Assembly: GCF_900104185.1 (NCBI RefSeq)
Contig: NZ_FNIZ01000008.1
Span: 1 to 64,000 of the forward strand
Direction: 5' to 3'
DNA length: 64,000 bases
Source: Halobacillus aidingensis
GTDB lineage: Bacteria > Bacillota > Bacilli > Bacillales > Halobacillaceae
The notes under the pieces were generated by a model. That model had not been told where the DNA came from, searched no databases, and saw nothing but the letters and a program-made list of their open reading frames with translations. Positions within the stretch are counted from its first letter, which is position 1, and each line of letters opens with the position of its first letter. Shown one piece after another: positions 30,558-38,724 of the stretch. Made by a program: the position numbers and the translations under genes.

Positions 30558-31856
30558 CTAGGCTGAAGGGACGTGTGTTTCGTTATATCTCCTGTCTAAA
30601 TCCACGAATTTCCCGTACTCTTTGATAAACGCTAATTCCACTGTCCCGGTCGGTCCGTTCCGCTGCTTCTTCAAGATAATTTCAATGATGTTTTGGTTCT
30701 CTGAATCGTCATTGTAATAATCATCTCGGTATAGGAAACCAACCACATCAGCGTCCTGCTCGATGTTTCCAGACTCTCTAAGGTCGGACATCATTGGCCG
30801 CTTATCTTGCCGGGACTCTACACCTCGAGACAATTGAGAAAGAAGGATGATCGGTATATTCAACTCTCGAGCAAGGAGCTTCAATTCACGAGTGATTGAG
30901 CCAACCTCTAAGTCTCTTCTGTCGTACGAGTCAACAACACTCATTAGCTGCAAGTAATCAATAACCACCATGTGGTTTTCTCTGTTCAATTCTTTAACTG
31001 AACGCCTGATGATTGCCCTCATTTCCGCTACAGTTGTTGCTTTCTCATGGATGTCCACGTCCCAGTTAGTCATTTCACCGATGGCATTGATTCCTTTGTT
31101 GTAATCCGACTCTGAGAAAGACATTGTTCGCCATTTCTGAGCGTCGATGTTCCCCTGAGCGCTGATCATTCTTTGGAGGAGTTGCTTTGCTCCCATTTCT
31201 AAACTGAATACATCAACAGAACCGCCATTCTTGCAATGGCCTGATGCCATGTTTAAAGCGAATGCTGTTTTCCCCATGGAAGGACGAGCAGCTACTATGA
31301 ACAAGTCTCCTCTTTGAGGGCCGCCCCCGGTCATTTTGTCAAAGTCATGAAAGCCTACTGGAAATCCGTGCGCAGATTGATCAGGCGGAGACACCATGTC
31401 GTTCGCGATTTCAGCAAGGTGATCATACGTTGTTTTCTCCTCGACCTGTACTCCAACTCCCCTAAGATCCGTAAGAGACTTGATAAGTTTATCGAGTGCA
31501 TCATCCCCGTGCTGTTCTGAATAGGTGAGGGACAGTTCTCTTTTTCTCCTGTTTCGGTAGGCGTCGTATATTAATTGTTGAAAGTGCATGACCGGTTCTG
31601 TACTTGGAACTGCGTCCGCCAACTGAATAAGGTAATTGATTCCCCCGCACTTTTTCATGTCTTCACCAAGCTCCGTAGAAACTGTGACGGTGTTCACTTC
31701 TTCGCTCCGACTCGACACTGTTTTCATAGCCTCATAGATTTTTTGATGAGGTGCCTTGTGAAAGTGATCCGGTTCAAGAGTTAATTTGCCGATGATTGAA
31801 CCTTCCAGAAGGACTGAACCTAATACTGCCTGCTCCGCTTCGTTGTTACTTATCAT
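30558..31856 (-). CDS. Replicative DNA helicase, DnaB family
   Basis: A 432-residue DnaB-type helicase. The N-terminal domain starts NNEAEQAVLGSVLLEGSIIG. The RecA-like C-terminal domain has Walker A ARPSMGKTAFALN, Walker B HMVVIDYLQLM, and RESGNIEQDADVV. It unwinds phage DNA at the fork. The genes before it encode a G39P-like loader and a DnaD-like initiator, the typical SPP1/phage replication set. Confidence 0.96.
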   Translation of the reverse strand: MISNNEAEQAVLGSVLLEGSIIGKLTLEPDHFHKAPHQKIYEAMKTVSSRSEEVNTVTVSTELGEDMKKCGGINYLIQLADAVPSTEPVMHFQQLIYDAYRNRRKRELSLTYSEQHGDDALDKLIKSLTDLRGVGVQVEEKTTYDHLAEIANDMVSPPDQSAHGFPVGFHDFDKMTGGGPQRGDLFIVAARPSMGKTAFALNMASGHCKNGGSVDVFSLEMGAKQLLQRMISAQGNIDAQKWRTMSFSESDYNKGINAIGEMTNWDVDIHEKATTVAEMRAIIRRSVKELNRENHMVVIDYLQLMSVVDSYDRRDLEVGSITRELKLLARELNIPIILLSQLSRGVESRQDKRPMMSDLRESGNIEQDADVVGFLYRDDYYNDDSENQNIIEIILKKQRNGPTGTVELAFIKEYGKFVDLDRRYNETHVPSA

Positions 31857-32190
31857 TGACTTTCGCCTCCATCAGCTTATTTAATTCAGCCAGGAAGCGG
31901 TCCTTAGTTTCTTGAGGAACTTCTGCTGCTTCACGTTCCCATTGCTCCATCTTTTTCAGGCTTTCGTTTTCCTTGGGTGCATAGGCTGATATTTCCGCAA
32001 TTGAAGGTGGGAACTTGTTGGAGACTGTATGTTCTTCGACCTTCTTCATCACACGCTTGAAATCCATATCGCGCATCATTCTCGTCCAAGTGTCTAACTT
32101 CTCCTGAGCATCCTCGGTGTTATCAGGCATGAAGCGGGGATAAGCATTTTGCAAAACTTTAAATACTTTCAGCACTTGTGCCTTATCCAC
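31846..32190 (-). CDS. Helicase loader/inhibitor, G39P-like
   Basis: A 114-residue protein. AYPRFMPDNTEDAQEKLDTW is the N-terminal pattern of SPP1 G39P-like loader/inhibitor proteins, followed by KFPPSIAEISAYAP. It is expected to bind the phage helicase and the initiator and deliver the helicase to the origin. It overlaps both neighbours by 8-11 bases. Confidence 0.85.
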   Translation of the reverse strand: MDKAQVLKVFKVLQNAYPRFMPDNTEDAQEKLDTWTRMMRDMDFKRVMKKVEEHTVSNKFPPSIAEISAYAPKENESLKKMEQWEREAAEVPQETKDRFLAELNKLMEAKVNDK

Positions 32191-32995
32191 TAACGTCCAG
32201 CTCCTCCCAGTTAACTTTCCGCTTCTCTTGTTTTGGTTTAATACCAGGATCCAGGTTATCCAACTGTCCTTTGGTTGTGATCCCCTGTTTTCTCCAAAGT
32301 ACTAATTTGCGATATGTGAATTTCCACGTCTTACCGTTTCCTCTCACAGCATCCTTGATGGCCTCTAAAATCATCTCCTCTGGATCTTCAAATCCAAAGT
32401 TATCTAAGACATCATTCAAATCATCAAGAAGGGTCGCTGTCAGTCCGCCAGGAGTTACGAGGTGATTATCAATCAACGATTGAATGATTTGATTTACCCC
32501 GCGTGCGGGTTCCTCCTCTTTTAATTCTTCTTGTTCTTCTTCTTCTTCTTTTTCTTGCCCCCTTATCGTTGACGTATCGTGGTACGTATCGTACAACTCC
32601 TTTATTGGAGCGTTTTTCACGTTATCTCCCACAAAATGGATAAGGGTTTGATCTTTTACTTCACCCAATTCTTTCCTAACGCAATCTAACATGGGCTTCC
32701 CGCCACGATTGAGGTTATATTTGCCCCAATTCCTAATAGCAATTTCTCGTGTTTCGGGGTTGTATCGGATTAATTTGTGATAATTTTCAAAACGATCGAA
32801 TAAGCTATTAACAGATTCAATTGAGTGTCCAAGCTCAAACGCAGCTTTCTTTTTAGTGATTTGATAGATTCCTGTTTGAGTAGTGTTTGGATTGGTTAAT
32901 AAATAAAGGTAAAATAGTTTATCTTCAGGGGTCATTTCTTCTGTAACTTTCGCGTCGTCCCAAAACTCTGTGTACACTTGCCTAAATTTTGCCAT
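32183..32995 (-). CDS. DnaD-like replication initiation protein
   Basis: A 270-residue protein. The winged-helix N-terminus (FRQVYTEFWDDAKVTEEMTP, then DKLFYLYLLTNPNTTQTGIY) is typical of phage replisome organisers. A Glu-rich linker follows, and a DnaD-like C-terminal domain with the FTYRKLVLWRKQGITT motif. It binds the phage origin, which in such phages often lies inside this gene; the linker region does contain short tandem repeats (32563-32592). A GGAGGG site precedes the ATG. Confidence 0.9.
   Translation of the reverse strand: MAKFRQVYTEFWDDAKVTEEMTPEDKLFYLYLLTNPNTTQTGIYQITKKKAAFELGHSIESVNSLFDRFENYHKLIRYNPETREIAIRNWGKYNLNRGGKPMLDCVRKELGEVKDQTLIHFVGDNVKNAPIKELYDTYHDTSTIRGQEKEEEEEQEELKEEEPARGVNQIIQSLIDNHLVTPGGLTATLLDDLNDVLDNFGFEDPEEMILEAIKDAVRGNGKTWKFTYRKLVLWRKQGITTKGQLDNLDPGIKPKQEKRKVNWEELDVSG
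32563..32592. repeat. Short iterons inside the initiator gene, candidate origin
   Basis: ACGTATCGT occurs at 32572-32580 and 32584-32592, exactly 12 bp apart, with a partial TTATCGT at 32563-32569. A low-complexity TTC repeat (32527-32555) lies beside it. Iterons next to an unwinding region inside the initiator gene are the usual form of a lambdoid-type phage origin. Confidence 0.55.
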
Positions 32996-33102
32996 CTAGT
33001 AACCCTCCTGGATGTGTGATATAATGCATTCAGGTATTTAGGAAGGGGCTGATGTTCCAGCATCAACCCGCTTCAATTTAATAGTTTTAGAAACGGAAGC
33101 CT
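32996..33102. promoter_or_regulatory. Intergenic hairpins upstream of the replication genes
   Basis: TGATG/CATCA around TTCCAG (about 33049-33064) and ACGGAAG/CTTCCGT (about 33091-33125) form two hairpins. They could attenuate transcription between the antirepressor block and the replication genes. The second overlaps the end of the 84-residue gene. Confidence 0.4.
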
Positions 33103-33357
33103 CTATTCGTTGTCGGGTCTTCCGTTTTTTCTTGCCAAAAATAGTAACGATTCAGCAAATGACTCTGCTTCTTCGTGGTTTAGATATACCTGTGTAACGC
33201 TGATATCTTCCAGGTACTCTACAGTGTCACTTGATTTCTCCTCGTTCAGATCTAACTCTCTAACCGTCAATGCCACAGTATCCATCTCGGGTGTACTTTC
33301 TACTTCAAGCACCGCCCGGGATTCTTCAAAACGTAGCTCTAATTTCATATTCTGCAT
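33103..33357 (-). CDS. Hypothetical acidic phage protein
   Basis: An 84-residue, strongly acidic, beta-then-helix protein (LELRFEESRAVLEVEST at the start, ESFAESLLFLARKNG near the end). GGGAGG lies upstream of the ATG. It starts 2 bases after the antirepressor stop. No family is recognised. Confidence 0.68.
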   Translation of the reverse strand: MQNMKLELRFEESRAVLEVESTPEMDTVALTVRELDLNEEKSSDTVEYLEDISVTQVYLNHEEAESFAESLLFLARKNGRPDNE

Positions 33358-33359
33358 TT

Positions 33360-34160
33360 CTATTTACCTCCCTCAATAAGTTCCAATTTCATTTGCTCCA
33401 TGGTGGGCAGAATCCCTTTTGTTTTCAGTAATTCGTAAATAAAGAGACGCCCTTTTTGTGTCCATTTCGACTGCACTCTTGCAGCTGGAGTACCGTCAGT
33501 TTTGTTGAAGGTGTGCGTTTCGGATTTGGTGTACCCATTGCCTTTGTGCTTGGAATAAAGGAGCCACTGGCCGTTCTTCTTATATTGAACACCGTGCTTC
33601 TTCAAAAGCTGATTAAACCCTTGAGCCGACATTCCGTAATCTTCTGCGATCTGCGAAGTGATCATTAGGTCAGTAGATTTCAGCACCTCATCAACGTACT
33701 CGACTTTCGGTCTGTTTGAAGCAATTTCATTTTGATATGCCCGGTTTTCAAGTTGAAGCATTTCTTTCTCTTCGACCTCTTTCACTAGTTGTAGAAGTGC
33801 TTCTTTATAATTTCCAGGCAATTGCTGAGCACTTTGCTTCTGAAGTTCTTTCTGCATCTCTTCAAATCGAGTGACATACTCAGCAGTAAATAACACGCCT
33901 TTCTCGCCAGTCATCTTATTGGCTACCATATCGCATCCTTTTTTCGTTAAAAGGAAACACGGTCGCTGCTCTTTCTTGGCATCTTGATAATAAGAAGGAA
34001 TAAAGAAATCTGACGGGTGCAATTCTGCACTGGTTAAAATTCCTACGTACTGCCGGATGGATCTCATCAACATATTGTGTTCTTTGCCAATCATTTCTGC
34101 TACGTCGCGACTATGAGCAAGTGGTTGTCCATCTTTCTTAATCAATGTGAGTTGTTTCAC
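33360..34160 (-). CDS. Phage antirepressor: Rha domain plus KilAC/ANT domain
   Basis: A 266-residue protein. Residues 1-105 match the Rha family (AHSRDVAEMIGKEHNMLMRS, then RPCFLLTKKGCDMVANKMTG). A short coiled coil (KELQKQ to LENRAYQNEI) leads to a C-terminal ANT/KilAC domain (ITSQIAEDYGMSAQGFNQLL, ending with TQKGRLFIYELLKTKGILP). Proteins of this kind antagonise CI-type repressors and promote lytic growth. The start is a GTG at 34160 with GGAG 9 bases upstream. Confidence 0.9.
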   Translation of the reverse strand: MKQLTLIKKDGQPLAHSRDVAEMIGKEHNMLMRSIRQYVGILTSAELHPSDFFIPSYYQDAKKEQRPCFLLTKKGCDMVANKMTGEKGVLFTAEYVTRFEEMQKELQKQSAQQLPGNYKEALLQLVKEVEEKEMLQLENRAYQNEIASNRPKVEYVDEVLKSTDLMITSQIAEDYGMSAQGFNQLLKKHGVQYKKNGQWLLYSKHKGNGYTKSETHTFNKTDGTPAARVQSKWTQKGRLFIYELLKTKGILPTMEQMKLELIEGGK

Positions 34161-34216
34161 TGTTGATCACTCCTCAAGAAGTGGTTGAAAGGGCGATATG
34201 GGCCGCCCGCTCCCTT

Positions 34217-34927
34217 TTACGAAATGATGTGAATCCGGTTTGCCTGAGCCTCAAGTGAAGACTCTAAGTAATCAGCAATGTTCTCCATTGCTTCAAGTTC
34301 CCAAGCTCCACCATCCGCTTCAAACAGCGCACATTTAGGCCCCTGTCTCATACGGAATACAAAATCACTCTCGGGTTGTTCAACCTCTACAAATGTTCTG
34401 CGCGGCGCTAACTCCACTGGATTAGGGACTTTAACGTTTCCAACCGTTGCAACTCCAGTACGGGCAGTTACGGCTTGAGAAATCCCATCATCCCCTACTT
34501 CTTGGACGCCTTCTTCTTTGATACTGCCTACGACTTTCAACATGATGTCTCGGTCTTCATTCTTAACGAAGCATGATTGAAGCTTAATGTTGAAGGCCTC
34601 TGTATCATAGAATTGATCAAATCTGAATTCAGGGATCATAGCATCGGCCACAATCACATGGTCACGCTCTTCATCTACGTTTGTTTGGGAGAAGACTTTA
34701 ACACGGGTCGGGCTTTCCACATGAATCATAAGAGGAATCGATCCATCAAATTCAGATTGTATATAATCAACCAGTCCAGACAAACTCCTTACACCAATAG
34801 TTGAAGGTGTTGGTTTCTTTAGTAGTTGAAGCGGTTGTGTTGAATATTGTTGTTCATTTACAGTGAGCACATCTGGAGTTCCAAGCTTCACAAGATACTG
34901 AGCAAATTCTTTTAACAAAATTGCCAC
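34217..34927 (-). CDS. DUF2303/YfdQ-like phage protein
   Basis: A 236-residue protein. The region RRTFVEVEQPESDFVFRMRQ followed by ALFEADGGAWELEA matches the YfdQ/DUF2303 pattern of phage proteins with unknown role, usually found near recombination and replication genes. It starts 3 bases from the stop of the upstream gene, so it is cotranscribed. A small GGGCG/CGCCC hairpin follows it at 34191-34209. Confidence 0.75.
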   Translation of the reverse strand: MAILLKEFAQYLVKLGTPDVLTVNEQQYSTQPLQLLKKPTPSTIGVRSLSGLVDYIQSEFDGSIPLMIHVESPTRVKVFSQTNVDEERDHVIVADAMIPEFRFDQFYDTEAFNIKLQSCFVKNEDRDIMLKVVGSIKEEGVQEVGDDGISQAVTARTGVATVGNVKVPNPVELAPRRTFVEVEQPESDFVFRMRQGPKCALFEADGGAWELEAMENIADYLESSLEAQANRIHIIS

Positions 34928-34930
34928 TCC

Positions 34931-35311
34931 TTACTTTTCTGTAGATTTTTTAAATTCGTAAATTTTCTCTCCGTCATCCTGTTTGACACTATCCTCTTCA
35001 AAATACGTTTGTCCACGGATGCCGGAACGCAACTCTTTGCCTACAACTTGTCCGTTACCATCCGCTCCAATCATAAGGCTGGTAGGAACACTGTCAGCCG
35101 GAGCAAGCTTCGATTTCACGTTGAGAGTCATATTCGCAAGTTCTCGCTGTTCGTTAGGAACATACTCCAGTTCAATTGTGATTTTCCGCTTCGCTTTCGC
35201 TTTAGTATTACGATCGAACATGTTATCAACCACACGCTGATGCTCAACATCAAACTGCTCCTGAAGTGCTCCGTCAGCTATTTCGCTCAATTTCATTTGG
35301 TATTCACTCAT
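34931..35311 (-). CDS. Phage protein often annotated as replication terminator protein
   Basis: A 126-residue protein (QMKLSEIADGALQEQFDVEH, then KRKITIELEYVPNEQREL). Similar phage proteins are usually labelled replication terminator proteins, but no link to host Rtp function is evident here. It pairs with the DUF2303-like gene, and the two often travel together. GAGGAGG before the ATG at 35311 sets the start. Confidence 0.75.
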   Translation of the reverse strand: MSEYQMKLSEIADGALQEQFDVEHQRVVDNMFDRNTKAKAKRKITIELEYVPNEQRELANMTLNVKSKLAPADSVPTSLMIGADGNGQVVGKELRSGIRGQTYFEEDSVKQDDGEKIYEFKKSTEK

Positions 35312-35341
35312 ATGTAACACCTCCTCTCTGATGCCAGCGCA

Positions 35342-35420
35342 TCGTTGAGACCAGGAACGGAAGGAGGGGGAAGGTTGTCCATTGAATAAAACGGATGAAA
35401 CCCGCTCCCGGTCTCAACGA
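35342..35420. repeat. Perfect inverted repeat in the leader of the early operon
   Basis: TCGTTGAGACC (35342-35352) and GGTCTCAACGA (35410-35420) are perfect complements with a 57-base loop that itself holds GGAGGGGG and CCCGCTCCC. On the minus strand it ends about 30 bases before the start codon at 35311. It could be a regulatory RNA hairpin or a protein site. Confidence 0.6.
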
Positions 35421-35539
35421 CAGGCTGACCTGCCGCCCTCTATACCTTGCTCTGCGACTAACATGCATGGTAAAGTAGGAGTAACTCGTTTAATGCTTCA
35501 TTTACCTAGTCATCTGGACCGCCATCCAGGTGGCTTTTT
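35421..35539. other. Non-coding stretch with a small hairpin
   Basis: GCCA/TGGC around TCCAGG, followed by six T on the plus strand, lies at about 35520-35540. No gene is seen. It separates the AbrB-like gene from the following operon, which probably has its own promoter here. Confidence 0.4.
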
Positions 35540-35830
35540 TCATGGACTCATTGTTTTGTAGAGTTCATTTTGAATTTGTTCCAGTTGCTCTTTTTGCGCC
35601 GCTCCAGCTTTTAGTTTCAGACCATCGCAAAATTTCATGAGCTTGTTGATTTTGTCTCGTTGTTCTTTTGTATCCTCCGAGGTTACATACTTTTTCAAGA
35701 TAACCTTGTCATCATCCACGAAGATTTCCACTGGATCTCTCTCTCTAATCCCTAATGTTCTTCGCAATTCAATTGGTACGACCACTCGACCTAACTCATC
35801 CACTTTTCTTACAATGCCTGTTGATTTCAC
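35540..35830 (-). CDS. AbrB/Abh-family transition-state-type regulator
   Basis: A 96-residue protein. Residues 1-50 are a clear SpoVT/AbrB swapped-hairpin DNA-binding domain (STGIVRKVDELGRVVVPIEL, then RRTLGIRERDPVEIFVD), and the C-terminus is helical. Phage copies of AbrB may mimic host transition-state control. It is transcribed with the 80-residue gene upstream, which ends at the adjacent base. Confidence 0.92.
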   Translation of the reverse strand: MKSTGIVRKVDELGRVVVPIELRRTLGIRERDPVEIFVDDDKVILKKYVTSEDTKEQRDKINKLMKFCDGLKLKAGAAQKEQLEQIQNELYKTMSP

Positions 35831-36073
35831 TTAAATGACCTCCTCATTGAATTTTCTTGCGGCTGATACTTCCCGGTAAAACTCCAGTACGTCAGAGTGT
35901 TTCTTTTCAAACGCTTCAAGTCTCTTGCCAGCAATAGCAGGGATGCTGAACACTTTCTCCATATCAGTCATTAGAATCGCAAGGCGTAGATCTTTATCGC
36001 CATCTTCAGCTTTTGAATCAACGATCTCTTCAAAGCGCTTTTTCATTTCCTTCATGCTTGTTTCTTTATTCAT
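35831..36073 (-). CDS. Hypothetical helical phage protein
   Basis: An 80-residue, charged, helical protein (KEMKKRFEEIVDSKAEDGDK, LRLAILMTDMEKVF). GGAGTG precedes the ATG. It abuts the AbrB-like gene. No family is recognised. Confidence 0.7.
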   Translation of the reverse strand: MNKETSMKEMKKRFEEIVDSKAEDGDKDLRLAILMTDMEKVFSIPAIAGKRLEAFEKKHSDVLEFYREVSAARKFNEEVI

Positions 36074-36095
36074 TCGATCACTCCATTTGATGTTT

Positions 36096-36176
36096 TTATA
36101 AAGCCCATACCATAATCAGATATGCCACAATAGTTAAGACTGGGTATATGAGATCAAGAGAGTCTCTTATTTTCAT
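36096..36176 (-). CDS. 26-residue single-span membrane peptide
   Basis: The frame MKIRDSLDLIYPVLTIVAYL ends in LIMVWAL, a single hydrophobic segment. GGGGAG lies 5 bases before the ATG at 36176, which overlaps the stop of the DUF771 gene. Tiny membrane peptides like this occur in early regions of Bacillus phages; function unknown. Confidence 0.6.
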   Translation of the reverse strand: MKIRDSLDLIYPVLTIVAYLIMVWAL

Positions 36177-36445
36177 GTCGCTCCCCTTTGTTCTTTCAGC
36201 CACTCAATCAAGAAAACTTTTGTTTGCTCAGCTGGGAACATCCACTTTGAACCGATTTTGTGTTTTGGGAAACGACTGTCATAAAAGAACTCTTTTAAAA
36301 TTGTATTCCAGGATAAACAAGTGCGTCGCATGAGTTCCTTTCTGTCCCAGAAGACTAGTTCATTATCGATTTCATCTAACTTCTCTTGAATCTTTTCGAG
36401 ATATATTTGCCTGATTTCCGCTTCATCAACTTGAACTTGAATCAT
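36173..36445 (-). CDS. DUF771 family phage protein
   Basis: A 90-residue protein with FWDRKELMRRTCLSWNTILK and SRFPKHKIGSKWMFPAEQTK, the DUF771 pattern, probably a winged-helix or excisionase-like DNA-binding fold. The ATG at 36445 follows AAGGAG. As the third gene after cro it is early and may act in excision or replication control. Confidence 0.82.
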   Translation of the reverse strand: MIQVQVDEAEIRQIYLEKIQEKLDEIDNELVFWDRKELMRRTCLSWNTILKEFFYDSRFPKHKIGSKWMFPAEQTKVFLIEWLKEQRGAT

Positions 36446-36548
36446 CAGACTCACTCTCCTTAATCAGCAATTCTTGTAATATCTCTCGGAATAGCCTCGT
36501 CTTTAATTCCTTTTTTTCATCTTCTGAACAACTATCTGTTGCTTTCAT
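36426..36548 (-). CDS. Small acidic phage protein
   Basis: A 40-residue protein (MKATDSCSEDEKKELKTRLF at the start, Ser/Asp-rich end) with GGAGGG before the ATG at 36548. It overlaps the DUF771 gene by 20 bases. Function unknown. Confidence 0.65.
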   Translation of the reverse strand: MKATDSCSEDEKKELKTRLFREILQELLIKESESDDSSSS

Positions 36549-36589
36549 GTTGTGACCCTCCCCCGAAAAATCGCCTATATGTTGACTGG

Positions 36590-36772
36590 TTACTCAAAAA
36601 AAATAGTCCAATCCACTTCCATAACCTCAGATAATTGTTTAGCTAATGAAACAGACGGCTTCTTTTTGTTGTTTTCAATTGAATTGTAATATTGTCTGGT
36701 GATCCCCGTTTTCCTTGCGATTTCTTCTTGTGTGTATTTAAGTTCTTTCCTTTTCTTCTCGATCTCACCCAT
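36590..36772 (-). CDS. Cro-like XRE regulator
   Basis: A 60-residue XRE protein (KYTQEEIARKTGITRQYYNS) with GGAGGGAGG before the ATG. It is the first leftward gene and is divergent from the CI-type repressor, so it is the Cro equivalent of the main switch. Its promoter TTGACA (complement of 36836-36841), 17 bp, TTAATA lies among the operator half-sites. Confidence 0.88.
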   Translation of the reverse strand: MGEIEKKRKELKYTQEEIARKTGITRQYYNSIENNKKKPSVSLAKQLSEVMEVDWTIFFE

Positions 36773-36794
36773 CTTGATCCTCCCTCCACTTGTC

Positions 36795-36922
36795 GCCTGT
36801 CTGTTGACTCAATATTAAATCAACAAATAGGCGACTGTCAACAAAATTTTTACAACAATCCCAACGATTTCAGGTATATTTGTCAACAATTTGTTGACAA
36901 TGACAATAAAGAACCTTATTAT
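36795..36922. promoter_or_regulatory. CI/Cro operator and divergent promoter region
   Basis: The repressor promoter is TTGACA (36894-36899), 17 bp, TATTAT (36917-36922). TTGTCAACAA (36880-36889) and its reverse complement TTGTTGACAA (36891-36900), one base apart, form a 21-bp palindrome covering its -35 box. Further half-sites lie at 36803-36808 (GTTGAC), 36820-36825 (TCAACA-like) and 36836-36843 (TGTCAACA), the last covering the -35 of the cro promoter. This is a typical multi-operator lysis-lysogeny switch. Confidence 0.88.
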
Positions 36923-36946
36923 AAGTACTAGTCAGGAGTGATTAAA

Positions 36947-37561
36947 ATGTTTGGAGAAAAATTAAAAAAATTAAGGAAATTAGAGGGCTGGACCCAAGAA
37001 TATGTAGCTAAAAAATTAGGTGTATCTAAACAAACTTATAGTCATTACGAAAGAGAAAATAGGACACCAAGTTTAAAGACAATACAAAAATTAGCTAAAA
37101 TTTATGATGTTGATATGGATGAAATTTTTGGATTAAAAGAGGATGAATCAGTAAAGGAAAACCAATCCGTATATGAGGTTCCTCAGCTAGCGAAGATTCC
37201 TATAGTTGGACAAATTTCATGTGGTAATGGAGAACTTGCATATGAAGAAATTGAAGGTTACGAAGAAACACCACAGTCTTGGCTGAATGGTGGAGAGTAT
37301 TTTTATTTAAGGACCAAGGGAGATAGCATGAGCGGCGCTCGGATCAATGAGGGCGACCTAGTATTGATCAGACAGCAACCAGATGTAGAGGATGGAGAAA
37401 TTGCAGCAGTACTACTTGATGATGAGGCTGTTCTTAAACGTGTTTATAAAAGAGAAAATACTTATATACTTCAATCTGAAAACCCTGCATATCCACCCAG
37501 GTTTATATCAAAAGACTTAAAAATTTTAGGTAAATTAAAGAAGATAGTTATCAATGTATAG
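36947..37561 (+). CDS. CI/LexA-type prophage repressor (XRE plus S24 peptidase)
   Basis: A 204-residue repressor. The helix-turn-helix is at residues 5-60 (WTQEYVAKKLGVSKQTYSHY). The S24 peptidase domain has the catalytic Ser in TKGDSMSGARIN and the Lys in DDEAVLKRVYK. The expected autocleavage site is in VGQISCGNGE, with Cys-Gly in place of the usual Ala-Gly. It maintains lysogeny and should be inactivated by RecA during SOS. The ATG at 36947 has AGGAG 9 bases upstream. Confidence 0.93.
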   Translation: MFGEKLKKLRKLEGWTQEYVAKKLGVSKQTYSHYERENRTPSLKTIQKLAKIYDVDMDEIFGLKEDESVKENQSVYEVPQLAKIPIVGQISCGNGELAYEEIEGYEETPQSWLNGGEYFYLRTKGDSMSGARINEGDLVLIRQQPDVEDGEIAAVLLDDEAVLKRVYKRENTYILQSENPAYPPRFISKDLKILGKLKKIVINV

Positions 37562-37573
37562 GAGGTAATTTAA

Positions 37574-38719
37574 ATGCCTATAAACTACAGAAAGCATGGG
37601 AATGGTAATTGGGAATATAGAATTAAGTATGTCGATCCGTTCACTGGAAAAAGAAGAGAAAAATCAAAAAGAGGATTTAATTCAAAATCAGAAGCTCGTT
37701 TCGCGGCACAAGAAATGGAACATAAACTACTTACAAATTATGAAATGACTAATCACAACCTACTTTTAAAAGATTTCTTGGATGAATGGCTAAGTGAATA
37801 CAAAAAAGATTCTGTTAGAAAAAATACTTTTGAATTACACAAAAGAAATATCAAAAAACACATAATTCCGTATTTCCAAAACCTAAAGCTGAAAGAACTA
37901 AAACCGATTATTTATCAAAAGTTTCTCAATCATTTATATGATCAAGGTTACAGTAAAAGAACTAGGGAGATTGTTCATGGAACTTTATTCGGAGCAATGG
38001 ATAAAGCGTACCACTTGGAAAAGATAGAAAGAAACCCTTGTCAAGGTGCAGTAATTAAAGGCGAAAACAAAAGAAAAGATATAAAATTCATCGAATCTGC
38101 TGACATACCTACATTTTTGGAACAAGCATATAAGTATGGTTACATGCACTGGATATTCTTTAAAGTAATGATTGAAACCGGTATGAGAAAAGGTGAAGCT
38201 GCAGCCTTGCAATGGAAAGATGTTGATTTAAAAGAAAAGACGATAAGCATCAATAAAACTTTGGATTTTCAGGCCGAATCCAAAGAACAATTGTTTGGAG
38301 ATACAAAAACATACAACTCCAAAAGAGTAATTACAATTCGCCAGTCACTCGCAAACGACCTCACATTTCATTTGCGACAACAAAACCAAAACAAGACTGC
38401 CCTTAACCAATTATACCATCATGATCTAGATTTAGTACTCTGTAGAAAAGATGGAAACTTCATTCCGAAATCAACCTTATTCAATTCATTCTCTAGAATC
38501 CTAAAAAGATCAAACTTGCCTCAATTGCCAGTTCACTCTCTTAGGCATACTCACGCTGTGTTGCTTTTAGAAGCTGGAAATGACATGAAGTACATTCAGG
38601 AAAGACTGGGTCATGGCAGCATGCAAATAACATCAGATGTATACTCACATATTTCCAAGCGTATTGAAAAAGAAAGCATCGATCGCTTTGATGATCATAT
38701 GAATAAGATCTCCACCTGA
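37574..38719 (+). CDS. int: Prophage integrase (tyrosine recombinase)
   Basis: A 381-residue integrase. Residues 1-50 are an AP2-like arm-binding domain (HGNGNWEYRIKYVDPFTGKR), 60-150 the SAM-like core-binding domain, and the rest the catalytic domain: Arg in METGMRKGEAAALQW-like context, HSLRHTHAVLLLEAG, LGHGSMQITSDVYSHIS with the nucleophilic Tyr. It lies 140 bases from attR and is cotranscribed with the repressor (12-base gap, GGAGG site). It joins phage and host DNA at the glnA 3' end. Confidence 0.95.
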   Translation: MPINYRKHGNGNWEYRIKYVDPFTGKRREKSKRGFNSKSEARFAAQEMEHKLLTNYEMTNHNLLLKDFLDEWLSEYKKDSVRKNTFELHKRNIKKHIIPYFQNLKLKELKPIIYQKFLNHLYDQGYSKRTREIVHGTLFGAMDKAYHLEKIERNPCQGAVIKGENKRKDIKFIESADIPTFLEQAYKYGYMHWIFFKVMIETGMRKGEAAALQWKDVDLKEKTISINKTLDFQAESKEQLFGDTKTYNSKRVITIRQSLANDLTFHLRQQNQNKTALNQLYHHDLDLVLCRKDGNFIPKSTLFNSFSRILKRSNLPQLPVHSLRHTHAVLLLEAGNDMKYIQERLGHGSMQITSDVYSHISKRIEKESIDRFDDHMNKIST

Positions 38720-38724
38720 TTTTT

